A stretch of DNA of 64,000 bases from JAHEDH01 sp963745865 (GTDB taxonomy: Bacteria; Actinomycetota; Acidimicrobiia; Spongiisociales; ZC4RG35). The notes below the pieces were generated by a model, which worked only from the letters and a program-made list of their open reading frames with translations, made no database searches and was not told where the DNA came from. Shown in pieces: positions 18,939 through 27,869 of this stretch. Made by a program: the position numbers and the translations under genes. The stretch is taken from positions 52,585 through 116,584 of the forward strand of contig CAVUYZ010000013.1 in the NCBI GenBank assembly GCA_963745865.1. The letters run 5' to 3'. How positions within the stretch are numbered: the first letter of the stretch is position 1; each line of letters opens with the position of its first letter.

Positions 18939-19364
18939 GTGGATTGGAACGAGTTCGTCGAAGCGGCCACGTCGACGAGTTGGGTCACCTACATCGGCAC
19001 CGCCGACGCCGATGGGGTTCCCCACGTCGCTGTTGTCGCCCCTGGCTTCGAGCCCGGCGCGGTGTGGTTCGCAACCAACCGGAGCTCGAAGAAGTTTCGC
19101 AACCTCGAACAGAACGGTTCGGTCGCCTTTCACTGGCCGGTCGGCTCGGGTGGGGTAGGCGAGGTGGCAGCCTGGGGGTCGGCGTCGCTCTACACCTCCA
19201 CGGCGGATCGCAGACGGATCTGGGAGGCCGGCATCTTCGAATACGACCTCGGATCGTTTTTCGGCTCTCCCGACAACGAGCAGGTTGTGTTCGTCGAGGT
19301 CACGATCGCCGAGGCCCGTCTCGTCGGAGCGGGCTTCGAAGTCGATCGATACCGCCCCGGCTGA
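18939..19364 (+). CDS. Pyridoxamine 5'-phosphate oxidase-like flavin-binding protein
   Basis: GTG at 18939 lies 10 bases after the MFS stop. The 141-residue protein has the split-barrel pattern: WVTYIGTADADGVPHVAVVA, VWFATNRSSKKFRNLEQNG and VAFHWPV. Such proteins bind FMN, F420 or haem and act in redox chemistry or stress protection. The short length and the absence of the C-terminal PNPOx domain argue against true pyridoxal synthesis. It may be co-transcribed with the transporter. Confidence 0.72.
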   Translation: MDWNEFVEAATSTSWVTYIGTADADGVPHVAVVAPGFEPGAVWFATNRSSKKFRNLEQNGSVAFHWPVGSGGVGEVAAWGSASLYTSTADRRRIWEAGIFEYDLGSFFGSPDNEQVVFVEVTIAEARLVGAGFEVDRYRPG

Positions 19365-19374
19365 GGCAACGCCC

Positions 19375-19394
19375 GCCGAGTGCCCGGACTCGGC
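19375..19394. terminator. Hairpin between convergent genes
   Basis: The inverted repeat GCCGAGT-GCCCGG-ACTCGGC fills the 31-base gap between the split-barrel gene (+) and the glutathionyl-reductase gene (-). It lacks a strong T run but is placed to end both transcripts. Confidence 0.55.
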
Positions 19395-19395
19395 T

Positions 19396-20436
19396 CTAGC
19401 GACCGATCGCCGCCAATGCAGGATTGGCATGGTCGGGCACCCGCTCGTCGGTGCGCACGGGCCCCGGCGGTGCTCCGTCGCCGAACGGCCGTCCACCCAA
19501 CACGTCGCGTCCATGCGGCTCTGCCCAGTTCATCGGGTCAGGGCCCTTCGGGATGATCCCGGTCGGATTGATGTCTCGATGTACCTCGTAGTAGTGCGAC
19601 TTGATCTGGTCGAAGTCGACCGTGTCGCCGAAGCCGGGGGTCTGGAAGAGGTCTCGGGAGTAGGCCCACAAGACGGGCATCTCGGTGAGCTTGTTCCGAT
19701 TGCATCTGAAGTGGTTGTGATAGACCGAGTCGAACCTGACGAGTGTCGTGAAGAGCCGGATGTCGGCCTCCGTGATCGTGTCTCCGACCAGATAGCGTTG
19801 GGTTCGGAGCCGCTCTTCGAGCATGTCGAGACGAGAGAAGAGGGTGTCGTATGCTCGCTCGTACGACTGCTGACGACCCGCGAAACCGGCCTTGTAGACG
19901 CCGTTGTTGACATCGTGATAGATCGCCGTCGATAGCTCCTGGATCTCGTCCTGGAGGGGGTGGGGGTAGAGGTCGGGCGCGCCGGGACGATGGAACCGGG
20001 TCCATTCGGTCTCGAAGTCGATCGTGATCGCCCGGAAGTCGTTCGTGACCACCCCGCCGCTGGCGATATCGACGATCGCCGGAACGGTGATCCCGCGTTC
20101 GTAGCCGGGATGCGATGCGAAGTACGCGTCTTGCAGGCGTTCGATTCCCAGAACGGGATCGACCGATCCGGGGTCGAGGTCGAATGTCCAACTCCTGGCG
20201 TCGTGGGTTGGTCCGCACAAGCCCATCGAGATGGCGTCCTCGAGTCCGAGGAGTCGCCTGACGATGATCGTCCTGTTCGCCCAGGGGCAGGCCCGTGCCG
20301 CCACCAGCCGGTACCGACCGGCTTCGACAGGAAACCCGGAGGATCCGTCGGCGGTGATCCGCTCGGTGATGTAGCGGGTGTCTCGCTCGAAGGAGTCCTC
20401 GACGTAGGTGCCGTGCTCGGCTTTCGTGACTTCCAT
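19396..20436 (-). CDS. Glutathionyl-hydroquinone reductase (xi-class GST, YqjG/ECM4 family)
   Basis: The 346-residue protein has the family's CPWA active-site motif (Cys50) within AARACPWANRTIIVRRL. TVPAIVDIASGGVVTND completes the thioredoxin-like N-domain. A long helical C-domain follows (GDTITEADIRLFTTLVRFD, then HFRCNRNKL). The family removes glutathione from glutathionyl-hydroquinones by way of a Cys mixed disulfide. Most actinobacteria use mycothiol, so the natural thiol could be mycothiol. It faces the pirin gene divergently. Confidence 0.92.
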   Translation of the reverse strand: MEVTKAEHGTYVEDSFERDTRYITERITADGSSGFPVEAGRYRLVAARACPWANRTIIVRRLLGLEDAISMGLCGPTHDARSWTFDLDPGSVDPVLGIERLQDAYFASHPGYERGITVPAIVDIASGGVVTNDFRAITIDFETEWTRFHRPGAPDLYPHPLQDEIQELSTAIYHDVNNGVYKAGFAGRQQSYERAYDTLFSRLDMLEERLRTQRYLVGDTITEADIRLFTTLVRFDSVYHNHFRCNRNKLTEMPVLWAYSRDLFQTPGFGDTVDFDQIKSHYYEVHRDINPTGIIPKGPDPMNWAEPHGRDVLGGRPFGDGAPPGPVRTDERVPDHANPALAAIGR

Positions 20437-20569
20437 GCCACCGACGCTATCCAGGCCCCCGTCCTACCGGGCCCCGGCCCCCTCCGTGTCGTGCCCGACC
20501 AATAGTGCGCCTCGATGAATATGATCGCCAGGATGAGCGGTCCCATCGAACGACGTGACATCTCGGAGG

Positions 20570-21467
20570 ATGACTGGGGACCCACTGGCGGCCATCGAGG
20601 TCCGAGAGGGCCGCTCGACGACCGTCGGGGGACTCGACATCGTGCGCGTCCTACCCACCAAGGGGCGCAGAACCGTCGGTCCGTGGTGTTTCGTCGATTG
20701 CATGGCTCCGCCCGACTTCGACGACCCCGAGCCGATGGAGGTCGGGCCCCACCCGCACATCGGCCTCGCGACGGTGACCTGGCTGTTCGAAGGGGAGGCA
20801 TTGCACGGCGACTCGCTCGGCACCGAGCAGCTGATCCGTCCGGGCCAGCTGAACCTCATGACCGCCGGGCGCGGGATCGCCCACGCAGAGGAAGGCAAGT
20901 CGACGCGGGTGAGGGGTGTCCAGATGTGGCTCGCCCAGCCTGATGAAACCCGGAGCGGGGAGTCCCGGTTCGAGCATCACGAGGATCTCCCGATTCACGA
21001 CTTCCCGACCGCTGAGGCAAAGGTGATTCTCGGTTCGCTCAACGGGACATCGTCCACGGCCAGACGTCGACACCAACCTCGTTGGCGTGGATCTCGACAT
21101 GAGATCGGGCGTCGTCGAGCTCCCGGCAGATTCGAATTTCGAGTACGCGGTCGTCCCGATCGACCACCCGGTCAAGGTGGGTGGTGCGATCGTCGAACCC
21201 GGATGGCTGGGGATGGTGCCTGCAGGCCTGGACATGATCCCGGTCGAGTCTCGAGACTCAGGCGCGAGGGTGATGGTGCTCGGCGGTGTGCCGCTGGGGG
21301 AGCGCATCCAGATGTGGTGGAACTTCGTGGCGCGAACCAAGGACGAACTCACCGAGGCATGGCGGGACTGGCAGGAGGGCAACACTGACCGGTTCGGCGA
21401 CGTCCCATCCGACCTCCGTCGCATCGACCCTCCACCCCCACCCTGGCTCCGCCCCGACTCACGGTGA
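20570..21467 (+). CDS. Pirin-family cupin protein (one frameshift)
   Basis: The N-terminal cupin is clear: GPWCFVDCMAP, then PHPHIGLATVTWLFEGEALH with metal-ligand histidines, and NLMTAGRGIAHAEE. The frame changes near 21060 by one extra base. The C-terminal half (VPIDHPVKVGGAIVEPG, RVMVLGGVPLGERIQMWWNFVA) completes the second cupin. The start is uncertain: ATG 20570 has a purine-rich stretch too close to it, and GTG 20555 is possible. Pirins are iron-binding; some have quercetinase activity, others regulate. No specific substrate is implied. Confidence 0.82.
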
Positions 21468-21604
21468 TCCCCAACCCAGGGTTGCAGGCACGGTATGTCG
21501 TCATTCGGGCCCGCAGTTGGGGCCTGTGACCGGCGCCGAATCGCCGATCTACGAATGAGCTCGTCAGGTGCCTACGCTCGACCTCCCCCCACGGAGACCG
21601 GCTG

Positions 21605-22360
21605 ATGGCCATCCAGACCGACCCGACCCGATATCTACGCCGGCTCCTCGAATCCGGCCAGCACAACGACGTCGTTCAGATGATCCGCGATCGCGACTCG
21701 GTGCTCTCTCGGTACGGCCCCGTGTTTCGATATCCGGCCCGCCTCGACGAGGAGACGCTGATCGGGTTTCTCCAGTTCGAGAACAATCGGCATTGGTGGA
21801 ATCTCCACCGCGAGACGGAACGGCTCACCCGACACTTCGACCTGGTGCGGGACGTCCTCACCGGGTTGGCCGACGAAGAGCGACCCCTGGTCGATCGGAT
21901 CGATGGGGTCGGCGACGTTCCTGGACTGTCGTCGGACCTCTACACCGCAGTGCTCTCCATCGCCTATCCCGATCGCTACGGCGTCTGGAGTGGGATCTCG
22001 GAGGCAGCAATGCGAAGGCTCGGCCTCTGGCCCGACGTCGCCCAAGGCTCGTCCGACGGAGAGACCTATGCGGGGGTGAACGAGATGCTCCTCACCATTG
22101 CTGCCGACGTCGACGTCGACCTGTGGACGCTGGATGCGCTCTGGTGGGGGGCGGAGAAGGAGCACGATCCCACCCGTCACTTCGTTGCGAAGACCCGTGC
22201 GAGGCCGTCCCGCTCAGCACCTCGGCGTGCCAGATCGACGCCGGCGGCCACCAAACCCAAGAAGGCGGAGGCAGCGACATTCATGTGCCAGAACTGCTTC
22301 GCCACCAAGTCTGTTCGGCTCGAATCCGAGACGGCCGGCTGGTGCGTCGACTGCGCCTGA
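21605..22360 (+). CDS. Hypothetical protein with helix-hairpin-helix-like segment and C-terminal zinc ribbon
   Basis: A 251-residue protein of unrecognised family. Residues 1-90 are charged and helical. GVGDVPGLSSDLYTAVLSIA followed by YPDRYGVWSG resembles the HhH region of DNA-glycosylase-like proteins. A basic Ala/Lys/Arg linker (about 200-225) then leads to a Cys4 ribbon, MCQNCF...WCVDC, at the extreme C terminus. Basic linker and ribbon suggest nucleic-acid binding, as inference only. It stands alone between the pirin and the chagasin-like gene. The ATG at 21605 is probable. Confidence 0.65.
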   Translation: MAIQTDPTRYLRRLLESGQHNDVVQMIRDRDSVLSRYGPVFRYPARLDEETLIGFLQFENNRHWWNLHRETERLTRHFDLVRDVLTGLADEERPLVDRIDGVGDVPGLSSDLYTAVLSIAYPDRYGVWSGISEAAMRRLGLWPDVAQGSSDGETYAGVNEMLLTIAADVDVDLWTLDALWWGAEKEHDPTRHFVAKTRARPSRSAPRRARSTPAATKPKKAEAATFMCQNCFATKSVRLESETAGWCVDCA

Positions 22361-22464
22361 GCCGTCCGGTGCGGCATTGACCGCCTTGTCAGCAAATCGA
22401 CATCCGCCCCTGATGACGATTCACTGGCTCGTGCATGATCGTGGGGTGAAAGAGGAGGTCGATC

Positions 22465-23184
22465 GTGCGGCGCTGGTCGGTCGTAACGTGGCTCTGTGTC
22501 GTTGTCGGAATGGCAGCGTGCGGATCGGATGAGCTCGTGTTCACGGCCCGCCAATCCCGTTTCGAGGTGGCGCCGGGGGACCAGTTCTCGATCGTGCTCG
22601 AATCCAATGCGAGCACGGGGTACTCGTGGGCTCTCGAGGTGCCCCTCGATGAACGCGTTGTGCGCTTGGTCAGCTCCGTCTCTCTGGACAGTGGTTCGGA
22701 TCGGGTTGGTGCACCGGGAGGCGTCGAGCTCACGTTCGAGGCAGTCGACGACGGCTCGACCTTCATCCAGCTGTGGTATGTCCGGTTGTTCGATGATCCG
22801 CCTGAACCGGCGGATCGGGCCCAATTCGACGTGATCGTGGGTAGCGGAGACCTGGGAGATCCCGTCGACCCGTCTGACATCGACGAGCCGGCCTTGTCTG
22901 TTCCCGACGATGAGAACCCGATCTCGGTTTCCGAACTGCTCACGGACGATCCCGACGGTCCGACTGCCGTCACCGGCCTGCTGTTCGACGATGGTTCGGG
23001 TTTGCGGCTCTGCGAAGCACTCGCTGAATCGTTCCCACCCCAATGCCCCGGACCGTACGTCTTCATCACGAACCCGGACGCGGTCCTTGCGGACTTCACC
23101 GTGGAGGGCGGCGTGAGGTGGACCGATCGGCCCCTGGTTCTCTCCGGTCGCTACGCCGAGGACGGCTTCACGGCGCAGGGTTGA
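22465..23184 (+). CDS. Lipoprotein with chagasin-like (I42) protease-inhibitor domain
   Basis: GTG at 22465 follows GAAAGAGGAGG. The lipobox is GMAAC (Cys19). The N-terminal domain has the I42 pattern: ESNASTGYSWAL (inhibitory NPTTGY-like loop), PGGVELTFEAVDDGSTF and LWYVRLFDD. A Pro/Asp-rich linker joins it to a second, beta-rich domain of about 90 residues (ISVSELLTDDPDGPTAVTGL) that looks OB-like. Chagasins inhibit papain-family cysteine proteases. In free-living bacteria the target is usually unknown. Confidence 0.75.
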   Translation: MRRWSVVTWLCVVVGMAACGSDELVFTARQSRFEVAPGDQFSIVLESNASTGYSWALEVPLDERVVRLVSSVSLDSGSDRVGAPGGVELTFEAVDDGSTFIQLWYVRLFDDPPEPADRAQFDVIVGSGDLGDPVDPSDIDEPALSVPDDENPISVSELLTDDPDGPTAVTGLLFDDGSGLRLCEALAESFPPQCPGPYVFITNPDAVLADFTVEGGVRWTDRPLVLSGRYAEDGFTAQG

Positions 23185-23206
23185 GCAGGCTCTTGCGCTC
23201 GACTCG

Positions 23207-23945
23207 TCATCCCGACCCGGACGTTCGAGACGGGGCGCTCTCGCCGGTCTGATGCAGCCATGCGTAGAGGCCGATGGACACGGCCGTTGCGAGATTGAGG
23301 CTCGAGACTCCGGGCCGCATCGGGATCCTGGCGATGGTCGACGCGCTCTCGTCGTAGCTCGTCGGTGATTCCCTGGCGTTCGGTGCCGAACGCCAATACC
23401 GCATCATCGGGGATGTGGATGTCCCTCAGATCGTCGCCGTCTGCATCGAAGGCGATGAGTCGGCTGCCGAGCTCTGGCAGATGGTCGATGTGGAGCACCT
23501 CGATGGCGAAGTGGAGTCCGGCGGATGCTCGGAGCGCCCGTTCGTGCCAGGGATCGACCGTTCCCGAGGTGAGAACGCCGCCGGCACCGAGCCCGGCGGT
23601 CGTCCGGATCGCGGCTCCGACATTTCCGAGACGTCGTGGGTTCTCCAGGAAGACGATCGGAGCCGTCGCGTCGGTCAGGACCGTGTCGAGCGACGGCGTC
23701 GGCCGCCGCCTGGTCGCCACGGCTCCGACACCGGTGGGATGGTCACCGCCGATGAGCTCGGCGAACTCCTCGGTGTCGATCCGGCGGGCCCGGGTGAGAA
23801 GGTCGATCATGTCGGGTGCGACCTCCTCGGCGATCCGGATCGCCCCGGCAGGGTCCGTTGCGACGATGTCATCGAGCTCGACGCCGAACCGCCAGGCATG
23901 CTTGACGGCGTGAAATCCTTGGATGCGGAGCAGGTCGTCGGTCAT
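23207..23945 (-). CDS. TrmH/SpoU-family RNA 2'-O-methyltransferase (one frameshift)
   Basis: The start is ATG 23945 (MTDDLLRIQGFHAVKHAWRF) or the ATG nine bases upstream. The SPOUT motifs are in order: PIVFLENPRRLGNVGAAIRT (motif 1), VLAFGTERQGIT (motif 2) and IPMRPGVSSLNLATAVSIGL (motif 3). Between motifs 2 and 3 a one-base shift near 23320 must be corrected. It transfers methyl from SAM to a ribose 2'-OH of tRNA or rRNA through a trefoil-knot site. The substrate RNA is not determined. Confidence 0.88.
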
Positions 23946-24003
23946 GTCCTCCATGTTGGCGGCTTTCAGCGTGGAGCGCTGTCGACACTCTTGCCAACGC
24001 GTC

Positions 24004-24033
24004 GGAGCCCCGGGCGTTGATACCCGGGGCTCC
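24004..24033 (-). terminator. Hairpin downstream of the 22-residue-repeat gene
   Basis: A perfect 11-base stem, GGAGCCCCGGG-CGTTGATA-CCCGGGGCTCC, lies 31 bases past the stop of the repeat-protein gene and before the methyltransferase gene. It has no T run on the minus strand, so the termination role is inferred from position. Confidence 0.55.
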
Positions 24034-24063
24034 ATGATCTCGCAGTGATCCGCCGTTACCGAC

Positions 24064-24885
24064 TCAGGTCTCTTTGTCGCCCTTGATGACGGCTTTGACT
24101 CCGCCGACGCTCGATGCCGCAACGTCGCGAACCGCATGAACGGCGGATTCGCCGATCGCCTCGGCGGCCTCGAATGCACCGGTCGCTGCGGCCGATGCCG
24201 CATCCTCGACCGAAAGCCCGAGCTCCTTGGCGCCCGAGATGGCGCCTGAGATCGCACCGCGGGTGACATCGACGATGTCGGCGCCGACTGATCCGGCTCC
24301 CTGGACGAGGCCCTTGGAGGTGTTGGTCACGACCGAGAGAACGTCGCCGCCGATCTGGGCAGCGCCATTGATGGCACCCGACACGGTTGCGGCGGCGGTG
24401 CCGACGACGCCGGTCCCGAGATCCTTGACGCCACTGATGACCGAGCTTCCGAGTGTCACTGCGCCGTCAGCCAGGCTGACGCCGGTCGTCTTGGTTGCCG
24501 TGATGACGCCCTCGGCGATACCACCGATGGTCGCCGCTGCGTCAGACCCGATCGATCCGGTTCCCTTGATGGCTGCGCGAACGACGTCTGAGATGGTCCC
24601 AACCGTGACCGTTGCGATCTCGCCGATCCCCTCGAGCAGCCCTACGACGAGGCCCTTGGCGGTCCGCACCGCGCCGGTCCCGACCTCGTTGACTGCCGCG
24701 AACGCCCCGCTGGCGATGTTGCCGGCCGTCTCCGCAATGGCCGATCCGACATCGCCTACGTTGCCCAGCGTCGTGACGACCGCGTCCTTGACGACCGAAG
24801 TCGCTCCCGACACGATGTTGCCCGTGCCTCTGAGTAGACCGGTCAGGCTCGTCTGAACCCGTCCTGCTTCGTTTCCGTCCGTCAT
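24064..24885 (-). CDS. Protein of about eleven 22-residue amphipathic repeats, unknown function
   Basis: ATG at 24885 has a good ribosome site (GGAGGAG, 6-base spacing). After a short head (MTDGNEAGRVQTSLTGLLR), almost the whole 273-residue protein is tandem repeats averaging 22 residues, with frames such as GTGVVGTAAATVSGAINGAA and GADIVDVTRGAISGAISG. Copies 7-10 are exactly 22 long. Each opens with Gly and alternates Ala/Val/Ile with Ser/Thr/Gly, with a polar or charged residue near the end. There is no signal peptide, no Cys and no aromatic residue in the repeats. The pattern recalls apolipoprotein- or phasin-like lipid-surface helices. It could also be a coiled, membrane-associated scaffold. 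Confidence 0.8.
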   Translation of the reverse strand: MTDGNEAGRVQTSLTGLLRGTGNIVSGATSVVKDAVVTTLGNVGDVGSAIAETAGNIASGAFAAVNEVGTGAVRTAKGLVVGLLEGIGEIATVTVGTISDVVRAAIKGTGSIGSDAAATIGGIAEGVITATKTTGVSLADGAVTLGSSVISGVKDLGTGVVGTAAATVSGAINGAAQIGGDVLSVVTNTSKGLVQGAGSVGADIVDVTRGAISGAISGAKELGLSVEDAASAAATGAFEAAEAIGESAVHAVRDVAASSVGGVKAVIKGDKET

Positions 24886-25066
24886 GTGTCGCTCCTCCGC
24901 GATCCGCCCGAGCCGTGCGCTTCGGGACTCACCCATCATGGGTCGAGAATCGCCGGCCGTCCATGACATGCCGCCGTGACTGGCTGACCGGGTGCCGGCG
25001 GTCGGCTGTCATCAGGCATGGCAGGGTTCTGCCATGCGGGTCCGCCCGCCCAGGTATCGTCGCCGA

Positions 25067-25675
25067 ATGGTCGAGCGGATCGCAGTCGTCGGGGGGACGC
25101 CCACATGGCAGCGAGGTATGACCTCGACCATCTCTGAGATCGGCTTCGAGACGACCGCTTTCGCAGTCATTGGAGACTGGGCGCCGGGTCGCGGCGGCAT
25201 CGCGATCATCGCGTACTCGCCGGATGACTCGTCGCTCGACGAGATCGAGATGTTCGCATCCGAGTACCCATTGATTCCCGTGGTGGCGGTGATCCCCGAC
25301 CTCGATCTCTCGTCGTTTTCGGCTGCGATCAGAGCAGGAGCCTCGGGCGTCATCGACGATGCAGACTCGATCGAGGAGTTTCGGCTGGTGATCTCGGCGG
25401 CGACCCACGACCGCGTGTCGGCGCCGCGCCATCTGATCCGTGCACTGGCGCATCGCATCCCCGCCTCGGCGCACACTGCGGATCTCATCACCTCCGCCGA
25501 GGGGGAGCTACTCAGGGCGCTCGCCGAGGGCACCACGGTCGCGGCACTGGCAGATCAGATCGGCTACTCGGAGCGCGAGACGTTCCGGACCCTTGGCGAC
25601 ATCTACACCCGGATCGGGGTCGCGAACCGCACCGAGGCCATCATCTGGGCGACCCGGCACGGAATCCTCGACTAA
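25067..25675 (+). CDS. LuxR/NarL-type regulator with degenerate receiver
   Basis: The 202-residue protein starts MVERIAVVGGTPTWQRGMTS. Its N-terminal half follows the receiver fold but lacks the phospho-acceptor: the usual Asp strand reads GIAIIAYSPDDS and there is no conserved Lys-Pro. The C-terminal HTH is clear (LLRALAEGTTVAALADQIGY, then RTLGDIYTRIGVANRTEAI). It probably binds DNA without classical phosphorylation. It diverges from the repeat-protein gene, which it might control; this is inference from position. Confidence 0.78.
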   Translation: MVERIAVVGGTPTWQRGMTSTISEIGFETTAFAVIGDWAPGRGGIAIIAYSPDDSSLDEIEMFASEYPLIPVVAVIPDLDLSSFSAAIRAGASGVIDDADSIEEFRLVISAATHDRVSAPRHLIRALAHRIPASAHTADLITSAEGELLRALAEGTTVAALADQIGYSERETFRTLGDIYTRIGVANRTEAIIWATRHGILD

Positions 25676-25718
25676 CCCGCCGTCGGATGTTTCGGCCCGA
25701 TCAGTCGGACGCCGCGCA

Positions 25719-26736
25719 TCACGGCTGGTACTGCTCCTCGATCGACACGACCGCCCCGTCCTCGATGTCGAGCCACACGCCAGGGAGCCAGAATCGATCC
25801 GGTCGTGCGTCGATCCAGGCTTGGTAGTCCACCGGCGTCAGATTGGTGATGTCATCGTCGGGGAGCCAGCGGACGGAGACGTCAGGAGCCACTTCGATGG
25901 CGCGAGTGTCGGTCGAGTCGTTGCGGATGTAGTAGTCGTTCGGCGGCGGAACCTCGGCACCGTCGACCAGTGACGCCTCGATCGCTCCTCCTCCGCTGAA
26001 CCAGCACGCCAGGTCGAACATCAACTCGTTCTGGGCTGCCGCCGTCACGTAGCCGAACCAGCGTCCATCGGGAAGGGTCGAGGTGCCGGGAGTGCATCCG
26101 GACTCCGAGGCAAGGGAGCTCACATCGACGGGCGTGGTGACCGTCCCGTCCCGCGTGACCTCGCTGCATTCGGTCTGGAGCCAGTTCCAGAACAGTGAAC
26201 AGCTCCCGAGGATCGTGAATCGCACCCGCTCGACCTGGTCGAACTGGAATGCGGTCGACGACAGCGAGCTGACGAGCGCCAGGCTCCCGCAACTCGTCGA
26301 GGCGTTGTTGAGGAACCGGATGTCGTTGAAGTCGACGGAGAGCAGTCCGCCATCGAGCTCTGTGGCAATCACCGAGTTGGCCGTTGCGTCGGAGAAGAAC
26401 GAGCCTGCCCCGCTGGTCTCCTCCTCGGACGTCGGGCCGGAGAGGAGCTCGTCGAACGCGAACCGAATCGGGTCGGAGCCGCTCGGCCCGCGTCGCTCGA
26501 ATGAGGCGACTGCGGAACAGTCGTTGGCTGTCGACCGAAAAGAACACCTCGACGGACTGGTCCGCGGCCGTCGTCGTGGCGGGGACGGTGGTTGTGGTCG
26601 TCGAGTCGACCACAGTCGTCGTTGTGGTCTCAGGCGGTGCCGTCGTATCGGTGGTCGTCGTCGCACTGTCACTGGTCGTGTTGCAGCCGGCCAGTGCGAT
26701 CGAGATCGCCAGCACGACCCATGGTCGGGTTCTCAT
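25719..26736 (-). CDS. GerMN-domain lipoprotein (one frameshift)
   Basis: ATG at 26736; lipobox ALAGC (Cys18); then a Thr-rich linker (TTTTTVVDSTTTTTVPATTT). One extra base near 26540 shifts the frame just before the GerMN domain, which reads FAFDELLSGPTSEEETSGAG, SVDFNDIRFLNNASTSCG and FQFDQVERVRFTILGS. The C-terminal 150 residues form a further extracellular domain with several Cys. GerMN domains occur in spore-germination proteins but also in many non-sporulating actinobacteria (LpqB-type). No sporulation role is implied. Confidence 0.72.
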
Positions 26737-26894
26737 GGGAGCGAACCTACGCGATGGCGGAGGCCGGCAACAGAGTCTGCCGGCCTCTTCGTTCGTGGCG
26801 GCAGACCCCACCCGGACCGCACCTGAAGAAGTGACATCCGGCAGCTTCCCCGGTCTGGCCACAGTCCTCATACTCGAAGCATGGAGGTTGCATC

Positions 26895-27543
26895 GTGGAG
26901 CAGGTGACCGCAACGCGATCGGAACTTCTCGCCAGACGCAGTCGGCTGGAATTCGCTCGCCGTGGTCGTGATCTCCTCGAGAACAAGCGGGATCAGCTGA
27001 TGACCGAGTTCCGGAAAGTCGCCGATCTCGTTCTGTCAGGCGAGGGGACACTCGATCGTGCGGCAGCAGCTGCCCGACGTGGCGCTGGCGGCGGCCGAAG
27101 CGCTGGACGGCCCCGACGCGGTGGCTTCGGCCGCAACCATCGGGGCAACGGGTATCACGGTGAGCGCGAGGCCGGTGTTCATCATGGGTGTGAGAATCGC
27201 CGACATCGAGTACGAACCGGTCCGCCGATCGGTTCTCGACCGCGGATACGGGTTGACAGGCACGAGTGCCAGGATCGACCTCACGGCCGAGCTCTTCGAA
27301 ACCGAGTTGGAGCTGGTACTCGAACTGGCCGCGACGGAGTTGCGTTTGCGGAGGCTCGTGGACGAGATCGGGATCACAACACGTCGTGTCAATGCACTCG
27401 AGAACATCGTCATCCCCCAACTCGAGCGCGAGACCGCTGGGATCCAGTCGATTCTGGAGGAGCGGGAGCGAGAAGATCGGTTCCGCTTGAAACGGGCGAA
27501 GGATCAACGAACCCCGCGTCGAGGAAGGGGGGTGCGCCTGTGA
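26895..27543 (+). CDS. V/A-type ATPase subunit D, central stalk (one frameshift)
   Basis: GTG at 26895 has ribosome site GGAGG (26883-26887). EQVTATRSELLARRSRLEFA and LLENKRDQLMTEF are the conserved N-terminal helix of subunit D. After one extra base near 27055 the protein continues to LRRLVDEIGITTRRVNALEN and the C-terminal helix. It is the rotating shaft that couples the A3B3 head to the membrane ring. In most bacterial V/A operons D is last (after A-B); here it is first. Confidence 0.92.
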
Positions 27544-27866
27544 CGACGGATCCATCCGCCCTGGCGCGCATCCGGGAGACCGAGATGAGTGCTGCCCGCC
27601 AACTTGCCGCCGAGAACGATCGGGCGCAGCACGACATTGCAGAGGCGCGGTCCAGAGCGACGGCGGTCGAGGCCGAAGCCCGCAGTCGAGGTCGGGCGAC
27701 AGCCGACCAGCGATTCGACGCGGTCGTCGAGGAAGCTCGAAGTCGAGCCGCTGAGATCGACGATGCTCTCGGGGATCGAGCGCAGCAATTGACATCGATC
27801 GTCGAACCACTGCTGGACGGGGTCGCCTCGGCGATGCTCGACGTCATCCTCCCAGGGATGGAGTGA
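27540..27866 (+). CDS. V/A-type ATPase peripheral-stalk subunit G/H
   Basis: GTG at 27540 overlaps the stop of subunit D. The 108-residue protein is nearly all charged coiled coil (IRETEMSAARQLAAENDRAQ, then repeated Glu/Ala/Arg heptads). A short hydrophobic C terminus follows (VASAMLDVILPGME). It pairs with subunit E to form the peripheral stator stalk. The call rests on coiled-coil character, size and position immediately before subunit I. Confidence 0.8.
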   Translation: MTTDPSALARIRETEMSAARQLAAENDRAQHDIAEARSRATAVEAEARSRGRATADQRFDAVVEEARSRAAEIDDALGDRAQQLTSIVEPLLDGVASAMLDVILPGME

Positions 27867-27869
27867 GCG

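Noticed and set aside
17982..19514. Open frame of 510 codons opposite the MFS and split-barrel genes
   Set aside because: Low-complexity Arg/His/Gly-rich translation, no motif, and overlap with two well-supported genes on the other strand.
24064..24885. CRISPR or DNA-level tandem repeat
   Set aside because: The repeats are at protein level. The DNA copies differ at many positions and there are no spacers.
25719..26736. Sporulation or germination role for the GerMN lipoprotein
   Set aside because: GerMN domains are widespread in non-sporulating actinobacteria, and no other sporulation gene is in the window.
25882..27810. Open frame of 642 codons on the minus strand
   Set aside because: Only a short internal part (signal peptide and Thr-rich linker of the GerMN lipoprotein) is real. 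The rest is antisense to the V/A-ATPase D and G genes.
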